64,000 bases of DNA from Prolixibacteraceae bacterium (lineage in GTDB: Bacteria; Bacteroidota; Bacteroidia; Bacteroidales; Prolixibacteraceae), in contig JAIBEZ010000114.1 of assembly GCA_019459485.1 (NCBI GenBank), positions 41,094 through 105,093 of the forward strand, given 5' to 3'. Position numbers and translations under genes: made by a program. This document shows positions 27,641 through 35,335 of this stretch, one piece after another. Position 1 is the stretch's first letter; each line of letters begins with the position of its first letter. Below the pieces are notes generated by a model. That model was given only the letters and a program-made list of their open reading frames with translations. It made no database searches and was not told where the DNA came from.

Positions 27641-29290
27641 ATGAACCCTTATGAATTGAAAATTAAGCTATCGCAACTTCTTTCGATTAAAAGTGAGAAT
27701 GAAATTGTGGAATTCAAGGAGGCAAACAACAATTATGATTTTGTCAAACTTGGCAAATACTTTTCTGCGTTAAGTAACGAAGCCAATTTGCTTAGGAAAG
27801 AATGTTCATGGTTGGTATTTGGTGTTGAAGACAAGTCTCACAAAATAGTAGGCACAAAATATCGTGAGAACAGGACCGATTTAGACAACCTAAAAAAAGA
27901 AATTGCTGATAGAACGTCCAATAGAATTACGTTTCAGGAAATTTACGAATTGAAAATGCCGGAAGGTAGAGTGGTTTTGTTTCAAATTCCACCAGCACCC
28001 AAAGGATTACCCATTTCGTTTGATGGCCATTTCTATGGACGTGATGGGGAAAGCCTGGTTCCTCTAAATTTAGAAGAAATAGAGAGAATCAGGAACCAGG
28101 TTATTTTTAATGATTGGACTGCTCAAATAATTCAGGATGCTACAATTGAGGATTTGGATGAATTAGCAATTAAAAAGGCACGGGTAGAATTTAGCAAGCG
28201 CAATCCTAAATATGCTGAAGATATTGATTCATGGGATGATCGAAAATTTCTGGACAAGGCAAAGTTGACCATAAAAGGCAAAATTACACGAACTGCCCTG
28301 ATTTTATTGGGTAAAGACGAAGCCGAGCATTTTCTTGGCTCTTTTGTGAAAATCCGATGGAATCTAAAAACTATTGATAATCAGGATAAAGACTTTGAGA
28401 TCTTCTCAATACCATTTATTCTGGCAATTGATGAAGTCAACAAAAGAATAAGAAACCTTAAATACAGATATTTACAGGAAGGTACATTATTCCCAGACGA
28501 AGTTCTGCGGTATGCACCGTTTAGTATTCGTGAGTCCTTAAACAATGCTATTGCTCATCAGGATTATACAAAAGCTGCAAGAATTAATGTGGTAGAATTT
28601 GAAGACGACCACTTGGTTTTTTCAAACTACGGGGCATTTTTGCCATGTTCTATCGAAAATGTTGTATTGAATGATACGCCAGAAGAAATTTATCGTAATC
28701 CGTTTTTAGTGGAGGCAATGAAGAACTTAGATATGATTGAGACGCAAGGCGGCGGAATAAGGAAACTTTTCAATTTTCAACGGCAACGTTTTTTCCCGAT
28801 GCCTGAATATGATATTTCAGGTGGAAAAGTAAAAGTTACCATTGTTGGGAAAATAGTGGATGAAGAGTTTGCCCGAATTCTGGCAAAAAATCCAAACCTC
28901 TCAATCGAGGATATAATATTGCTCGATAAAGTACAAAAGACGAAACCTGTTACTGATACTGAATACAAGCACTTGAAAAAGTTACGGTTTATAGAAGGCC
29001 GGAAAAATAATCCATACCTATCATTCAAAATTGTTCATCCATCCGGCGATCCTCAATTAAAAGCTGATTACATAAAAAACAGAGGGTTAGAAGATGAATT
29101 TATTAAAAAGTATTTGTTCGATTACATCAAGATGGGCAAAGTGAGCCGAAAGGACATTGATAAATTTATTTGGGGAAAGTTACCGGATGTTTTGGACGAT
29201 AAAAAAAAGAAGAATAAAATTATGAACCTTTTGCAAGAGTTAAGGAAGGAAGGGAAAATAACTTCTCCAGAGTATGGAATATGGGTATAA
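27641..29290 (+). CDS. AlbA_2/Schlafen-type DNA-binding regulator with ATPase-like domain
   Basis: A 549-residue protein. Residues 1-140 match the Schlafen AlbA_2 domain (ENEIVEFKEANNNYDFVKLGKYFSALSNEANL, WLVFGVEDKSHKIVGT). Residues about 285-400 match the HATPase_c_4 module of these regulators (SIRESLNNAIAHQDYTKAARINV, DMIETQGGGIRKLF), and the C-terminus looks like winged helices. Such proteins are putative transcriptional regulators or defence-associated factors. It sits between menD and menB and has no pathway link to menaquinone, so it looks like inserted cargo. Confidence 0.82.
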   Translation: MNPYELKIKLSQLLSIKSENEIVEFKEANNNYDFVKLGKYFSALSNEANLLRKECSWLVFGVEDKSHKIVGTKYRENRTDLDNLKKEIADRTSNRITFQEIYELKMPEGRVVLFQIPPAPKGLPISFDGHFYGRDGESLVPLNLEEIERIRNQVIFNDWTAQIIQDATIEDLDELAIKKARVEFSKRNPKYAEDIDSWDDRKFLDKAKLTIKGKITRTALILLGKDEAEHFLGSFVKIRWNLKTIDNQDKDFEIFSIPFILAIDEVNKRIRNLKYRYLQEGTLFPDEVLRYAPFSIRESLNNAIAHQDYTKAARINVVEFEDDHLVFSNYGAFLPCSIENVVLNDTPEEIYRNPFLVEAMKNLDMIETQGGGIRKLFNFQRQRFFPMPEYDISGGKVKVTIVGKIVDEEFARILAKNPNLSIEDIILLDKVQKTKPVTDTEYKHLKKLRFIEGRKNNPYLSFKIVHPSGDPQLKADYIKNRGLEDEFIKKYLFDYIKMGKVSRKDIDKFIWGKLPDVLDDKKKKNKIMNLLQELRKEGKITSPEYGIWV

Positions 29291-29298
29291 CCTGAAAA

Positions 29299-29342
29299 TT
29301 TTATGCATGTTTTATGTGTGTTTTATGTGTGTTTTATGTGTG
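29299..29342 (+). repeat. Four tandem 11-bp repeats
   Basis: The unit TTTTATGTGTG occurs three times in exact tandem (29310-29342), preceded by a variant TTTTATGCATG (29299-29309) and followed by a partial TTTTG. It lies 8 bases after the stop of the AlbA_2 gene, in the spacer before menB. Confidence 0.9.
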
Positions 29343-29391
29343 TTTTGCACGCAAATATCTAATTATTAGACTATTATTATAATTGAGAAAT

Positions 29392-30216
29392 ATGAGTACA
29401 ACAAGACAATGGCAAACCATTCGTGAATACGAAGATATTTTCTTCGATTATTTCGACGGAATCGGAAAAATTACCATCAACCGCGAACGGTATCGCAACG
29501 CGTTCAGGCCAACAACAGTGAACGAAATTAGCGATGCACTGAAGATTTGCCGCGAAGATCAGCGCATCAATGTGGTGGTTTTAACCGGCGCGGGCGACAA
29601 GGCTTTTTGTGCCGGTGGCGACCAAACCGTGAAAGGCAAAGGTGGCTACATTGACAAAGACGGTATTCCCCGCCTCAATATTCTTGAAGTTCAGAAGCAA
29701 ATCCGCTCGATGCCCAAACCTGTGATCGCGATGGTAAACGGCTTTGCCATTGGTGGCGGGCACGTGCTGCACGTGGTTTGCGACATCAGCATCGCTTCAG
29801 AAAATGCCATCTTCGGGCAAACCGGCCCCAAAGTGGGTAGTTTCGATGCCGGATTGGGTTCTTCCTATTTGGCAAGCATAGTTGGCCAGAAAAAAGCCCG
29901 CGAAATATGGTTTATGTGCCGCCAATATTCGGCTGCCGAAGCGTTGGAAATGGGCCTGGTCAACAAAGTTGTTCCCTTCGATCAACTGGAAGATGAAGTC
30001 GTTGCATGGGCTCAGCAAATGCAGGAGCATAGTCCGCTGGCTTTGCGAATGCTAAAACTTGGTTTGAATGCCGAACTCGACGGACAAATCGGTATTCAGG
30101 AATTTGCCGGAAACGCGACTTTGCTGTATTACCTCACCGAAGAGGCACAGGAAGGCAAACACGCCTTCCTCGAAAAACGCAAACCTGATTTCAAAAAGTA
30201 TCCTAAATTCCCTTAA
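29392..30216 (+). CDS. menB: 1,4-dihydroxy-2-naphthoyl-CoA synthase
   Basis: A 274-residue crotonase-family enzyme that cyclises o-succinylbenzoyl-CoA. Recognisable parts are [25 protein letters not shown], the CoA-binding [40 protein letters not shown] (oxyanion hole) and [20 protein letters not shown] with the catalytic Asp. The C-terminal tail [21 protein letters not shown] is typical of MenB. I start it at the ATG 29392 (MSTTRQWQ); the in-frame TTG three codons earlier has no support. A strong palindrome follows the stop by 16 bases. Confidence 0.96.
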   Translation: MSTTRQWQTIREYEDIFFDYFDGIGKITINRERYRNAFRPTTVNEISDALKICREDQRINVVVLTGAGDKAFCAGGDQTVKGKGGYIDKDGIPRLNILEVQKQIRSMPKPVIAMVNGFAIGGGHVLHVVCDISIASENAIFGQTGPKVGSFDAGLGSSYLASIVGQKKAREIWFMCRQYSAAEALEMGLVNKVVPFDQLEDEVVAWAQQMQEHSPLALRMLKLGLNAELDGQIGIQEFAGNATLLYYLTEEAQEGKHAFLEKRKPDFKKYPKFP

Positions 30217-30232
30217 TATCAGCATCTTAAAA

Positions 30233-30282
30233 ATGTAACAACTTTGTTAGTAACAAAGTTGTTACTAACAAAGTTGTTACAT
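30233..30282. repeat. 50-bp perfect palindrome
   Basis: The 50 bases read identically on both strands. They are built from three units of about 16 bases, each itself nearly palindromic; the central unit is GTAACAAAGTTGTTAC, flanked by copies of its reverse complement and of itself lacking one base. It lies between the menB stop and the ATPase gene and contains the -33 element and spacer of that gene's promoter (30259-30289). This position suggests an operator for a multimeric repressor. A role as menB terminator is less likely because no T-run follows. Confidence 0.9.
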
Positions 30283-30289
30283 ATATTTG
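30259..30289 (+). promoter_or_regulatory. Promoter of the P-loop ATPase gene, embedded in the palindrome
   Basis: TTG (30259-30261), 20-base spacer, then TATATTTG (30282-30289): an exact Bacteroidota -33/-7 arrangement. The start codon is 15 bases downstream. The -33 element and spacer lie inside the palindrome, so a bound repressor would block polymerase. Confidence 0.65.
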
Positions 30290-30304
30290 TAGAAAATTTT
30301 CAAC

Positions 30305-31441
30305 ATGGAAACACCTTTCATATTTGGCAAACTAGCTGTTGAACAAAATTTTACAAACAGAGACAAGGAAAGACAACGACTGACAGGGAATTTTTCAGGG
30401 CTCGTTAACACAGTTCTAATTTCTCCCCGTCGTTGGGGAAAATCATCGTTGGTTCAAAAGGCTGCAATTGATGCAATGTCGGCGGACAAAAATCTGCACT
30501 TTTGCTTTCTCGATGCTTTTAATATTCGCACAGAAGAACAGTTTTACCTGGCGCTAGCAAGCGAAGTTTTAAAGATTTCCGCATCAAAGCTGGAAGTTCT
30601 ACTTGAAAATGCGAAACGTCTTATGGGCGCATTTCTACCAAAGCTCTCATTCAGTCCCGGTAATCAGGATGAATTGTCGTTAAGTCTCGACTGGGAAGAA
30701 GTGAAGAAACACCCTGATGCCATTCTGGATATGGCCGAGAAAGTAGCAGCGGAAAAAGGATGGAAACTGGTGATTTGTATCGATGAATTTCAGAATATCA
30801 CAACATTCGAAAATCAATTGGCATTTCAGAAAAAGCTACGGTCGCACTGGCAAAAGCACCAACATGTTGCCTATTGTTTGTACGGAAGTAAACGACACAT
30901 GCTGATGGACGTGTTTACCAGTTCTTCAATGCCATTTTATAAATTTGGTGATATTCTTTTTCTTGAAAAGATACATCGGGAAAGTTGGATTCCATTTATT
31001 TGCAGCCGTTTTGAAGATACTCAGAAACATATTAATGAGAACAATGCAGCTTTAATTGCTGATTTGGCTGAATGCCACCCATATTACGTGCAGCAACTTG
31101 CCCAGCAATGCTGGTTTCGAACAACGACTGATTGTACTGAAGAAATCGTCCTTCAAGCTCACGAAGGAGTTGTGTCGCAACTAAGCTTGCTTTTTCAATC
31201 AAAGACAGAAGAATTATCAACACCACAGATTAATTTTTTAAAAGCGTTACTGGATGGGGTTGAAAAATTCAGTTCGAAAAACATACTGGACGAATATCAG
31301 CTTGCATCATCGGCAAATGTGGCAAGGATCAAAAAAGCTCTTGAAAATAAGGAGATTATCGACATCATGGCTGGGAATATTTTGGTTCTTGACCCTATGT
31401 ACAAAAACTGGTTGGTAACCCGGTATTTCATTAAGAAATAA
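30305..31441 (+). CDS. P-loop ATPase (AAA, archaeal-ATPase-like)
   Basis: A 378-residue ATP-binding protein. The Walker A motif is SPRRWGKSSLVQK (about residues 41-53) and Walker B is LVICIDEFQNI (about residues 157-167). The ATPase domain is followed by a helical lid and a C-terminal winged-helix-like segment (SANVARIKKALENKEIIDIMAGNILVLDPMYKNWL). This domain plan is that of the STAND/archaeal-type ATPases, often carried as single accessory genes of unknown role. It stands between menB and menA with its own promoter. I cannot assign a function; a defence or mobile-element link is possible but unproven. Confidence 0.8.
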   Translation: METPFIFGKLAVEQNFTNRDKERQRLTGNFSGLVNTVLISPRRWGKSSLVQKAAIDAMSADKNLHFCFLDAFNIRTEEQFYLALASEVLKISASKLEVLLENAKRLMGAFLPKLSFSPGNQDELSLSLDWEEVKKHPDAILDMAEKVAAEKGWKLVICIDEFQNITTFENQLAFQKKLRSHWQKHQHVAYCLYGSKRHMLMDVFTSSSMPFYKFGDILFLEKIHRESWIPFICSRFEDTQKHINENNAALIADLAECHPYYVQQLAQQCWFRTTTDCTEEIVLQAHEGVVSQLSLLFQSKTEELSTPQINFLKALLDGVEKFSSKNILDEYQLASSANVARIKKALENKEIIDIMAGNILVLDPMYKNWLVTRYFIKK

Positions 31442-31449
31442 GTAAAAAA

Positions 31450-32358
31450 ATGGCATCAGTAAAAAGTTGGATAAAAGCGGCACGTTTGCGGACACTTCCG
31501 CTAGCCATGTCGGGCATTTTGATGGGAGCAGCGTTGTCGTATTTCGACGGTGGATTCCAAGTCAAAGTATCAGTTTTGGCCATTGTCACCGCGCTGTTTA
31601 TCCAGATATTCTCGAATTTTGCCAACGACTATGGCGATTCGCAAAAAGGAACTGACAACCAGCATCGGGTTGGACCGAAACGAACGGTTCAAAGCGGTGA
31701 AATCAGTCCTAAACAAATGAAAGTTGGAATGGTGGTTTTGATTGTGTTGAGTCTGGTAACCGGAATCTGGTTGATTGCTGAAGGAACCAAAAGACTTGAT
31801 CTGACTACCTTTCTGCTTTTTCTTGCATTCGGAATTGTCGCACTGATTGCTGCCTACCGCTACACGGCGGGCAGCAATCCTTATGGATATGCCGGATTGG
31901 GAGATGTGGCTGTATTTCTATTCTTCGGAATTTTGCCTGTAGTTGGCACGTATTTTCTGAATGCCCATCAGCTCAATCCTGAAATATTTCTGCCAGCCAT
32001 CAGCATCGGCCTTTTCAGCACAGGCGTATTGAATTTAAACAACATGCGCGACATTGAAAACGATCGAAATTCGGGTAAAAATACGGTTGTAGTTCGAATG
32101 GGAAGCGCCAAAAGCAAATACTATCACATCAGTTTAATTGCTATTGGCTGGCTGACAGCCGCGTTGTTTATTGCACTGCGGTTTCAATCGGTTTATCAGG
32201 CGATTTTCATAGTGACTTTACCATTATTTATACGCGATTTGATAAAGATTAACCGGATTCAGGAGCCCCGCCAACTCGACCCTTTTCTGAAGAAGTTATC
32301 GATTGCTACACTATTGTTTACAGTGCTGTTTGGGATAGGAATTTTGATTGCAGGTTGA
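31450..32358 (+). CDS. menA: 1,4-dihydroxy-2-naphthoate polyprenyltransferase
   Basis: A 302-residue UbiA-superfamily membrane enzyme that attaches the polyprenyl chain to DHNA. It has about eight or nine transmembrane helices and both Asp-rich prenyl-diphosphate motifs: NFANDYGDSQKGTDNQHRVGP and NLNNMRDIENDRNSGKNTV. The start ATG is 8 bases after the ATPase stop, so the two may be read together. The downstream neighbour is a convergent toxin-antitoxin pair. Confidence 0.94.
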   Translation: MASVKSWIKAARLRTLPLAMSGILMGAALSYFDGGFQVKVSVLAIVTALFIQIFSNFANDYGDSQKGTDNQHRVGPKRTVQSGEISPKQMKVGMVVLIVLSLVTGIWLIAEGTKRLDLTTFLLFLAFGIVALIAAYRYTAGSNPYGYAGLGDVAVFLFFGILPVVGTYFLNAHQLNPEIFLPAISIGLFSTGVLNLNNMRDIENDRNSGKNTVVVRMGSAKSKYYHISLIAIGWLTAALFIALRFQSVYQAIFIVTLPLFIRDLIKINRIQEPRQLDPFLKKLSIATLLFTVLFGIGILIAG

Positions 32359-32391
32359 AAAAGAGAGTGAGGTAAAAGACTCAAAAAAATA

Positions 32392-32793
32392 CTAACGAAC
32401 TATCCAATTTTCAATGCTTATCTCCGACATACGATCCAAATGTTTTCCATTTTCAGTAACCATTATTAGCTTATTAGCAATAGCTGTAGCTCCTATTAGT
32501 AAGTCAAAATCATCCAGCATTTTACCTGATTTTTTTAGACGAGCTTTTTCTCTGGCATACACATCCAATGAATTAAAAATGGGAACAATGGTTATTTCCT
32601 TTGCAAAATCATCAACCATTTCCATATTCTCCTGAATTCGGTTACTACATTCTGCCCCAAACTTAAGTTCCGCTAAAGTTATTTCCGAAATAAAGCAATT
32701 TTGAAGGCCAACTTGTTTTATTTTCTCATTTAGCTCAAACTTCCCTTTTAGATAGAAGATACAAATATTGGTGTCTAATAAATATTTTTCCAT
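32392..32793 (-). CDS. VapC-type PIN-domain toxin
   Basis: A 133-residue PIN-domain nuclease. The acidic cluster of the family is present: YLLDTNICIFYLKG (first Asp), SEITLAELKFG (Glu) and LDDFDLLIGATAIANKLIMVTEN (Asp pair and the conserved TEN segment). VapC toxins cleave tRNA or rRNA. It begins 2 bases after the upstream small gene, the usual antitoxin-toxin order. The pair is inserted on the strand opposite to the men genes, between menA and menC. Confidence 0.9.
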   Translation of the reverse strand: MEKYLLDTNICIFYLKGKFELNEKIKQVGLQNCFISEITLAELKFGAECSNRIQENMEMVDDFAKEITIVPIFNSLDVYAREKARLKKSGKMLDDFDLLIGATAIANKLIMVTENGKHLDRMSEISIENWIVR

Positions 32794-32795
32794 TT

Positions 32796-33044
32796 TTAAA
32801 ACGCTTCTAATGAGCGATTAAAATTACGGCTTTCCCTAATCTCCTTAATGATCTCTTCTGCACTTTTGTCAGATTTAAAAGCCCCAAAATATTTATCAAC
32901 CACATTTTCTGTTTCTTCAACATCATTGGCTATTGAATTCGACAATCTGGCAATAATTCTTAGCTTGTTCTCTTTACTCAAACCGTTTAACAGCCCCAAG
33001 TAATTATCTATCAACAATGTACTTTCATTTGCTTTCATATACAT
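32796..33044 (-). CDS. Putative antitoxin of the VapC pair
   Basis: An 82-residue mostly helical, acidic protein just upstream of the PIN toxin (2-base gap). It contains SKENKLRIIARLSNSI, a pattern seen in small antitoxin-like proteins, and a C-terminal SAEEIIKEIRESRNFNRSLEAF that could wrap the toxin. I do not see a classical VapB AbrB or RHH domain. The start is uncertain: ATG at 33044 or ATG at 33038 are both close to a -7 element. Function is inferred from the neighbour. Confidence 0.75.
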   Translation of the reverse strand: MYMKANESTLLIDNYLGLLNGLSKENKLRIIARLSNSIANDVEETENVVDKYFGAFKSDKSAEEIIKEIRESRNFNRSLEAF

Positions 33045-33054
33045 CAATTTTACA

Positions 33055-33062
33055 CAAATATA
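33055..33062 (-). promoter_or_regulatory. Candidate -7 element of the toxin-antitoxin pair
   Basis: TATATTTG on the minus strand is an exact TAnnTTTG match; a second match, TACTTTTG, lies at 33093-33100 on the same strand. The first would give a very short leader before the antitoxin start. Confidence 0.45.
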
Positions 33063-33109
33063 CTTCTTTTTATTTTTATACTTTTAAAACCTCAAAAGTA
33101 CATTCTTAA

Positions 33110-34174
33110 ATGAAAGCCCATTTCAAAAAATATATCCTGAATTTCAAACAAGCTTCCGGCACTTCGCGGGGAGTTTACACAACACGCGATGTGTGGTTCA
33201 TTTTTTTAACCGACGGGATAAACACCGGAATTGGCGAATGCGCTCCCCTGCCCGATTTGAGCATTGAAAGTCCGAAGAAAATGAGCGCCAAATTGCTTCA
33301 GGTTTGCGAACAAATTGAATATTTCATCCAGCTTCCCGAAGATTTACAAAGCTGGCCATCCATCCGTTTTGGCCTCGAAACTGCTTTGCTCGATTTGCAA
33401 AACAGTGGCCAACAAATATTGTTTCCTTCAGCTTTCACCCGCGGCGAAAAGGGAATTCCAATCAACGGACTGATTTGGATGGGGACACCCGAATTTATGA
33501 AACAACAGATCAGGGCAAAACTGGATGCAGGTTTCCATTGTATAAAAATGAAAATCGGTGCCATTGATTTTGAAACCGAATTTAGTTTACTGAAGGAAAT
33601 TCGCAAAGAGTTTTCGTCCGAAGAAATTACGCTTCGGGTGGATGCCAACGGAGCATATTCATACCAAACTGCGCTCGAAAACCTGAAACGTTTATCTGAT
33701 TTACAGATACATTCCATTGAACAACCAATCGAAGCAGGACGATGGAACGAAATGGCCAGATTGTGCGAGAAGTCTCCTGTTCCGATCGGTCTCGACGAAG
33801 AATTGATTGGAATTAGTTCCGGAAAAGAAATGCAAAAACTTCTGGAAACGATCCGTCCGGCTTATCTGATTTTGAAACCCAGCTTGCATGGCGGGTTGGC
33901 GGGTTGCGAAAAATGGATAGAACTGGCCAATATAAATGGAATTGGCTGGTGGATTACGTCAGCGCTCGAATCGAATATTGGCCTGAATGCCATTGCGCAA
34001 TGGACCTTTCAGCAAAATATAAATATGGAACAAGGACTTGGAACGGGCCAGCTTTTTACCAATAACTTCAATTCACCATTGGAAATTTCAGGTGAACAAT
34101 TGTGGTTTCGTCAGGAGAAAAAGTGGGAGTTAGGAAATCTGATGGAAGAAGAAATGCCCGATGATGATTTTTAA
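33110..34174 (+). CDS. menC: o-Succinylbenzoate synthase
   Basis: A 354-residue enolase-superfamily enzyme that dehydrates SHCHC to o-succinylbenzoate. Catalytic and metal residues are visible: the KxK motif in FHCIKMKIG, Asp in LRVDANGAYS, Glu in SIEQPIEAG, Asp in GLDEELIG, and the second-half Lys in LILKPSLHGG. The N-terminal cap starts with FKKYILNFKQASGTSRGVYTTRD. It overlaps menE by 14 bases. The opposite-strand toxin-antitoxin pair lies 66 bases upstream, so menC-menE may need their own promoter; TACTTTTA at 33079-33086 is a weak -7 candidate. Confidence 0.94.
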   Translation: MKAHFKKYILNFKQASGTSRGVYTTRDVWFIFLTDGINTGIGECAPLPDLSIESPKKMSAKLLQVCEQIEYFIQLPEDLQSWPSIRFGLETALLDLQNSGQQILFPSAFTRGEKGIPINGLIWMGTPEFMKQQIRAKLDAGFHCIKMKIGAIDFETEFSLLKEIRKEFSSEEITLRVDANGAYSYQTALENLKRLSDLQIHSIEQPIEAGRWNEMARLCEKSPVPIGLDEELIGISSGKEMQKLLETIRPAYLILKPSLHGGLAGCEKWIELANINGIGWWITSALESNIGLNAIAQWTFQQNINMEQGLGTGQLFTNNFNSPLEISGEQLWFRQEKKWELGNLMEEEMPDDDF

Positions 34175-35267
34175 TAACAAAGAAAGCATGACATTAACAG
34201 ACCATATTATCCTGAACAACCAACAAATTTCTTCAACAGTAATTTCAGAGTGGGCATCTGAAATTGCGGACAATCCATACGCTCCCGAGTGGGAAAAAGA
34301 CCTGTTTCTATTCCTGAACGAATGGTTTTCGGATTCGGATTATGTACTTGCACAAACTTCAGGAAGTACAGGCGAACCCAAGCCGATAGAACTGCCAAAA
34401 TCGGTCATGATAAAAAGCGCCGAACGAACCATCGAATATTTCGGATTAAAAAAAAGAGACCGACTTTTGCTCAGTCTGCCGTGCCTGTATATTGCCGGAA
34501 AAATGATGGTGGTTCGCGCCATTATTGGGCAAATGAATTTGGTAACAATTGACCCGTCGGATGATTTTGAGATTTTGATGAACGAAAATTTTGACTTCGG
34601 GGCGATGGTTCCCAATCAGATCTCGAAAATACTGGAAATTGCTTCAGGAAAGGAAAAACTCGAAAATATCCGAAATCTGCTAATTGGCGGCTCGTCCATT
34701 CCGGCAACATTGGAAACACAAATCAGCCGGTTGAAAAGCCACGTAGTTTCAACCTACGGAATGACGGAAACTGCCTCGCACATTGCCATTCGTGAACTTT
34801 CAGGAGAAAAACGTTCTGATATTTACGATTGTCTGCCCGGAATTTCAGTTACTGCCAACGAAAACGATTGTCTGCAAATTCATGTTCCTGAAATCAACGA
34901 ACCAATTCAAACCAACGATATTGCTGAACTTCTGTCACTCACCACTTTCAGGATTTTGGGAAGAGCCGATGATGCAATCATTTCAGGAGGAATAAAATAT
35001 TTTCCTGAAACAATTGAGAAAAAACTGGTCACGGTAATTGAAGAACGATTTGTCATTTCATCGTTGCCCGATGAAAAGCTGGGCGAAAAATTGGTACTGG
35101 TGCTGGAAGAAAAACAAACTGACATTGAACCGATTAATCAAACATTGAAAAAACTTCTGCCGCCGTTCGAACGTCCGAAAGCGATTTTATTTCTGGAGAA
35201 ATTCCCGGAAACATCGACAGGAAAAATAAAGCGAAACGAAATAAAAGGATTGATTCGAGGCAATTAA
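34161..35267 (+). CDS. menE: o-Succinylbenzoate-CoA ligase
   Basis: A 368-residue AMP-forming acyl-CoA synthetase. Adenylation motifs are present: AQTSGSTGEPKPIELPKS (P-loop), VSTYGMTETASHIAIREL, LGRADDAIISGGIKYFPETIE and the C-terminal lysine motif ETSTGKIKRNEIKG. It is clearly shorter than the 450-residue proteobacterial enzymes, mainly in the N-terminal part, as is common in Bacteroidota. The start at 34161 overlaps menC; the ATG at 34188 (MTLTDHIILNN) is an alternative. It is the last men gene and is followed by a terminator. Confidence 0.92.
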   Translation: MMIFNNKESMTLTDHIILNNQQISSTVISEWASEIADNPYAPEWEKDLFLFLNEWFSDSDYVLAQTSGSTGEPKPIELPKSVMIKSAERTIEYFGLKKRDRLLLSLPCLYIAGKMMVVRAIIGQMNLVTIDPSDDFEILMNENFDFGAMVPNQISKILEIASGKEKLENIRNLLIGGSSIPATLETQISRLKSHVVSTYGMTETASHIAIRELSGEKRSDIYDCLPGISVTANENDCLQIHVPEINEPIQTNDIAELLSLTTFRILGRADDAIISGGIKYFPETIEKKLVTVIEERFVISSLPDEKLGEKLVLVLEEKQTDIEPINQTLKKLLPPFERPKAILFLEKFPETSTGKIKRNEIKGLIRGN

Positions 35268-35272
35268 ATGAG

Positions 35273-35326
35273 AAAGCCGACAAGTTCACCTGTGATCGGG
35301 GAATCTGCCGGCTTTATATTTTTTAG
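35273..35326 (+). terminator. Terminator after menE
   Basis: AAAGCCGACA (35273-35282) pairs with TGCCGGCTTT (35306-35315) with one mismatch, then a T-rich tract ATATTTTTT. It separates menE from the convergent permease gene. Confidence 0.65.
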
Positions 35327-35335
35327 ATCTTTTGC

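Noticed and set aside
29299..29342. Short tandem repeats considered as a CRISPR remnant
   Set aside because: Units are 11 bases with no spacers and no cas genes nearby; this is a plain tandem repeat.
30233..30282. 50-bp palindrome as the menB terminator
   Set aside because: No T-run follows on the plus strand, and the consensus promoter elements inside it point to an operator.
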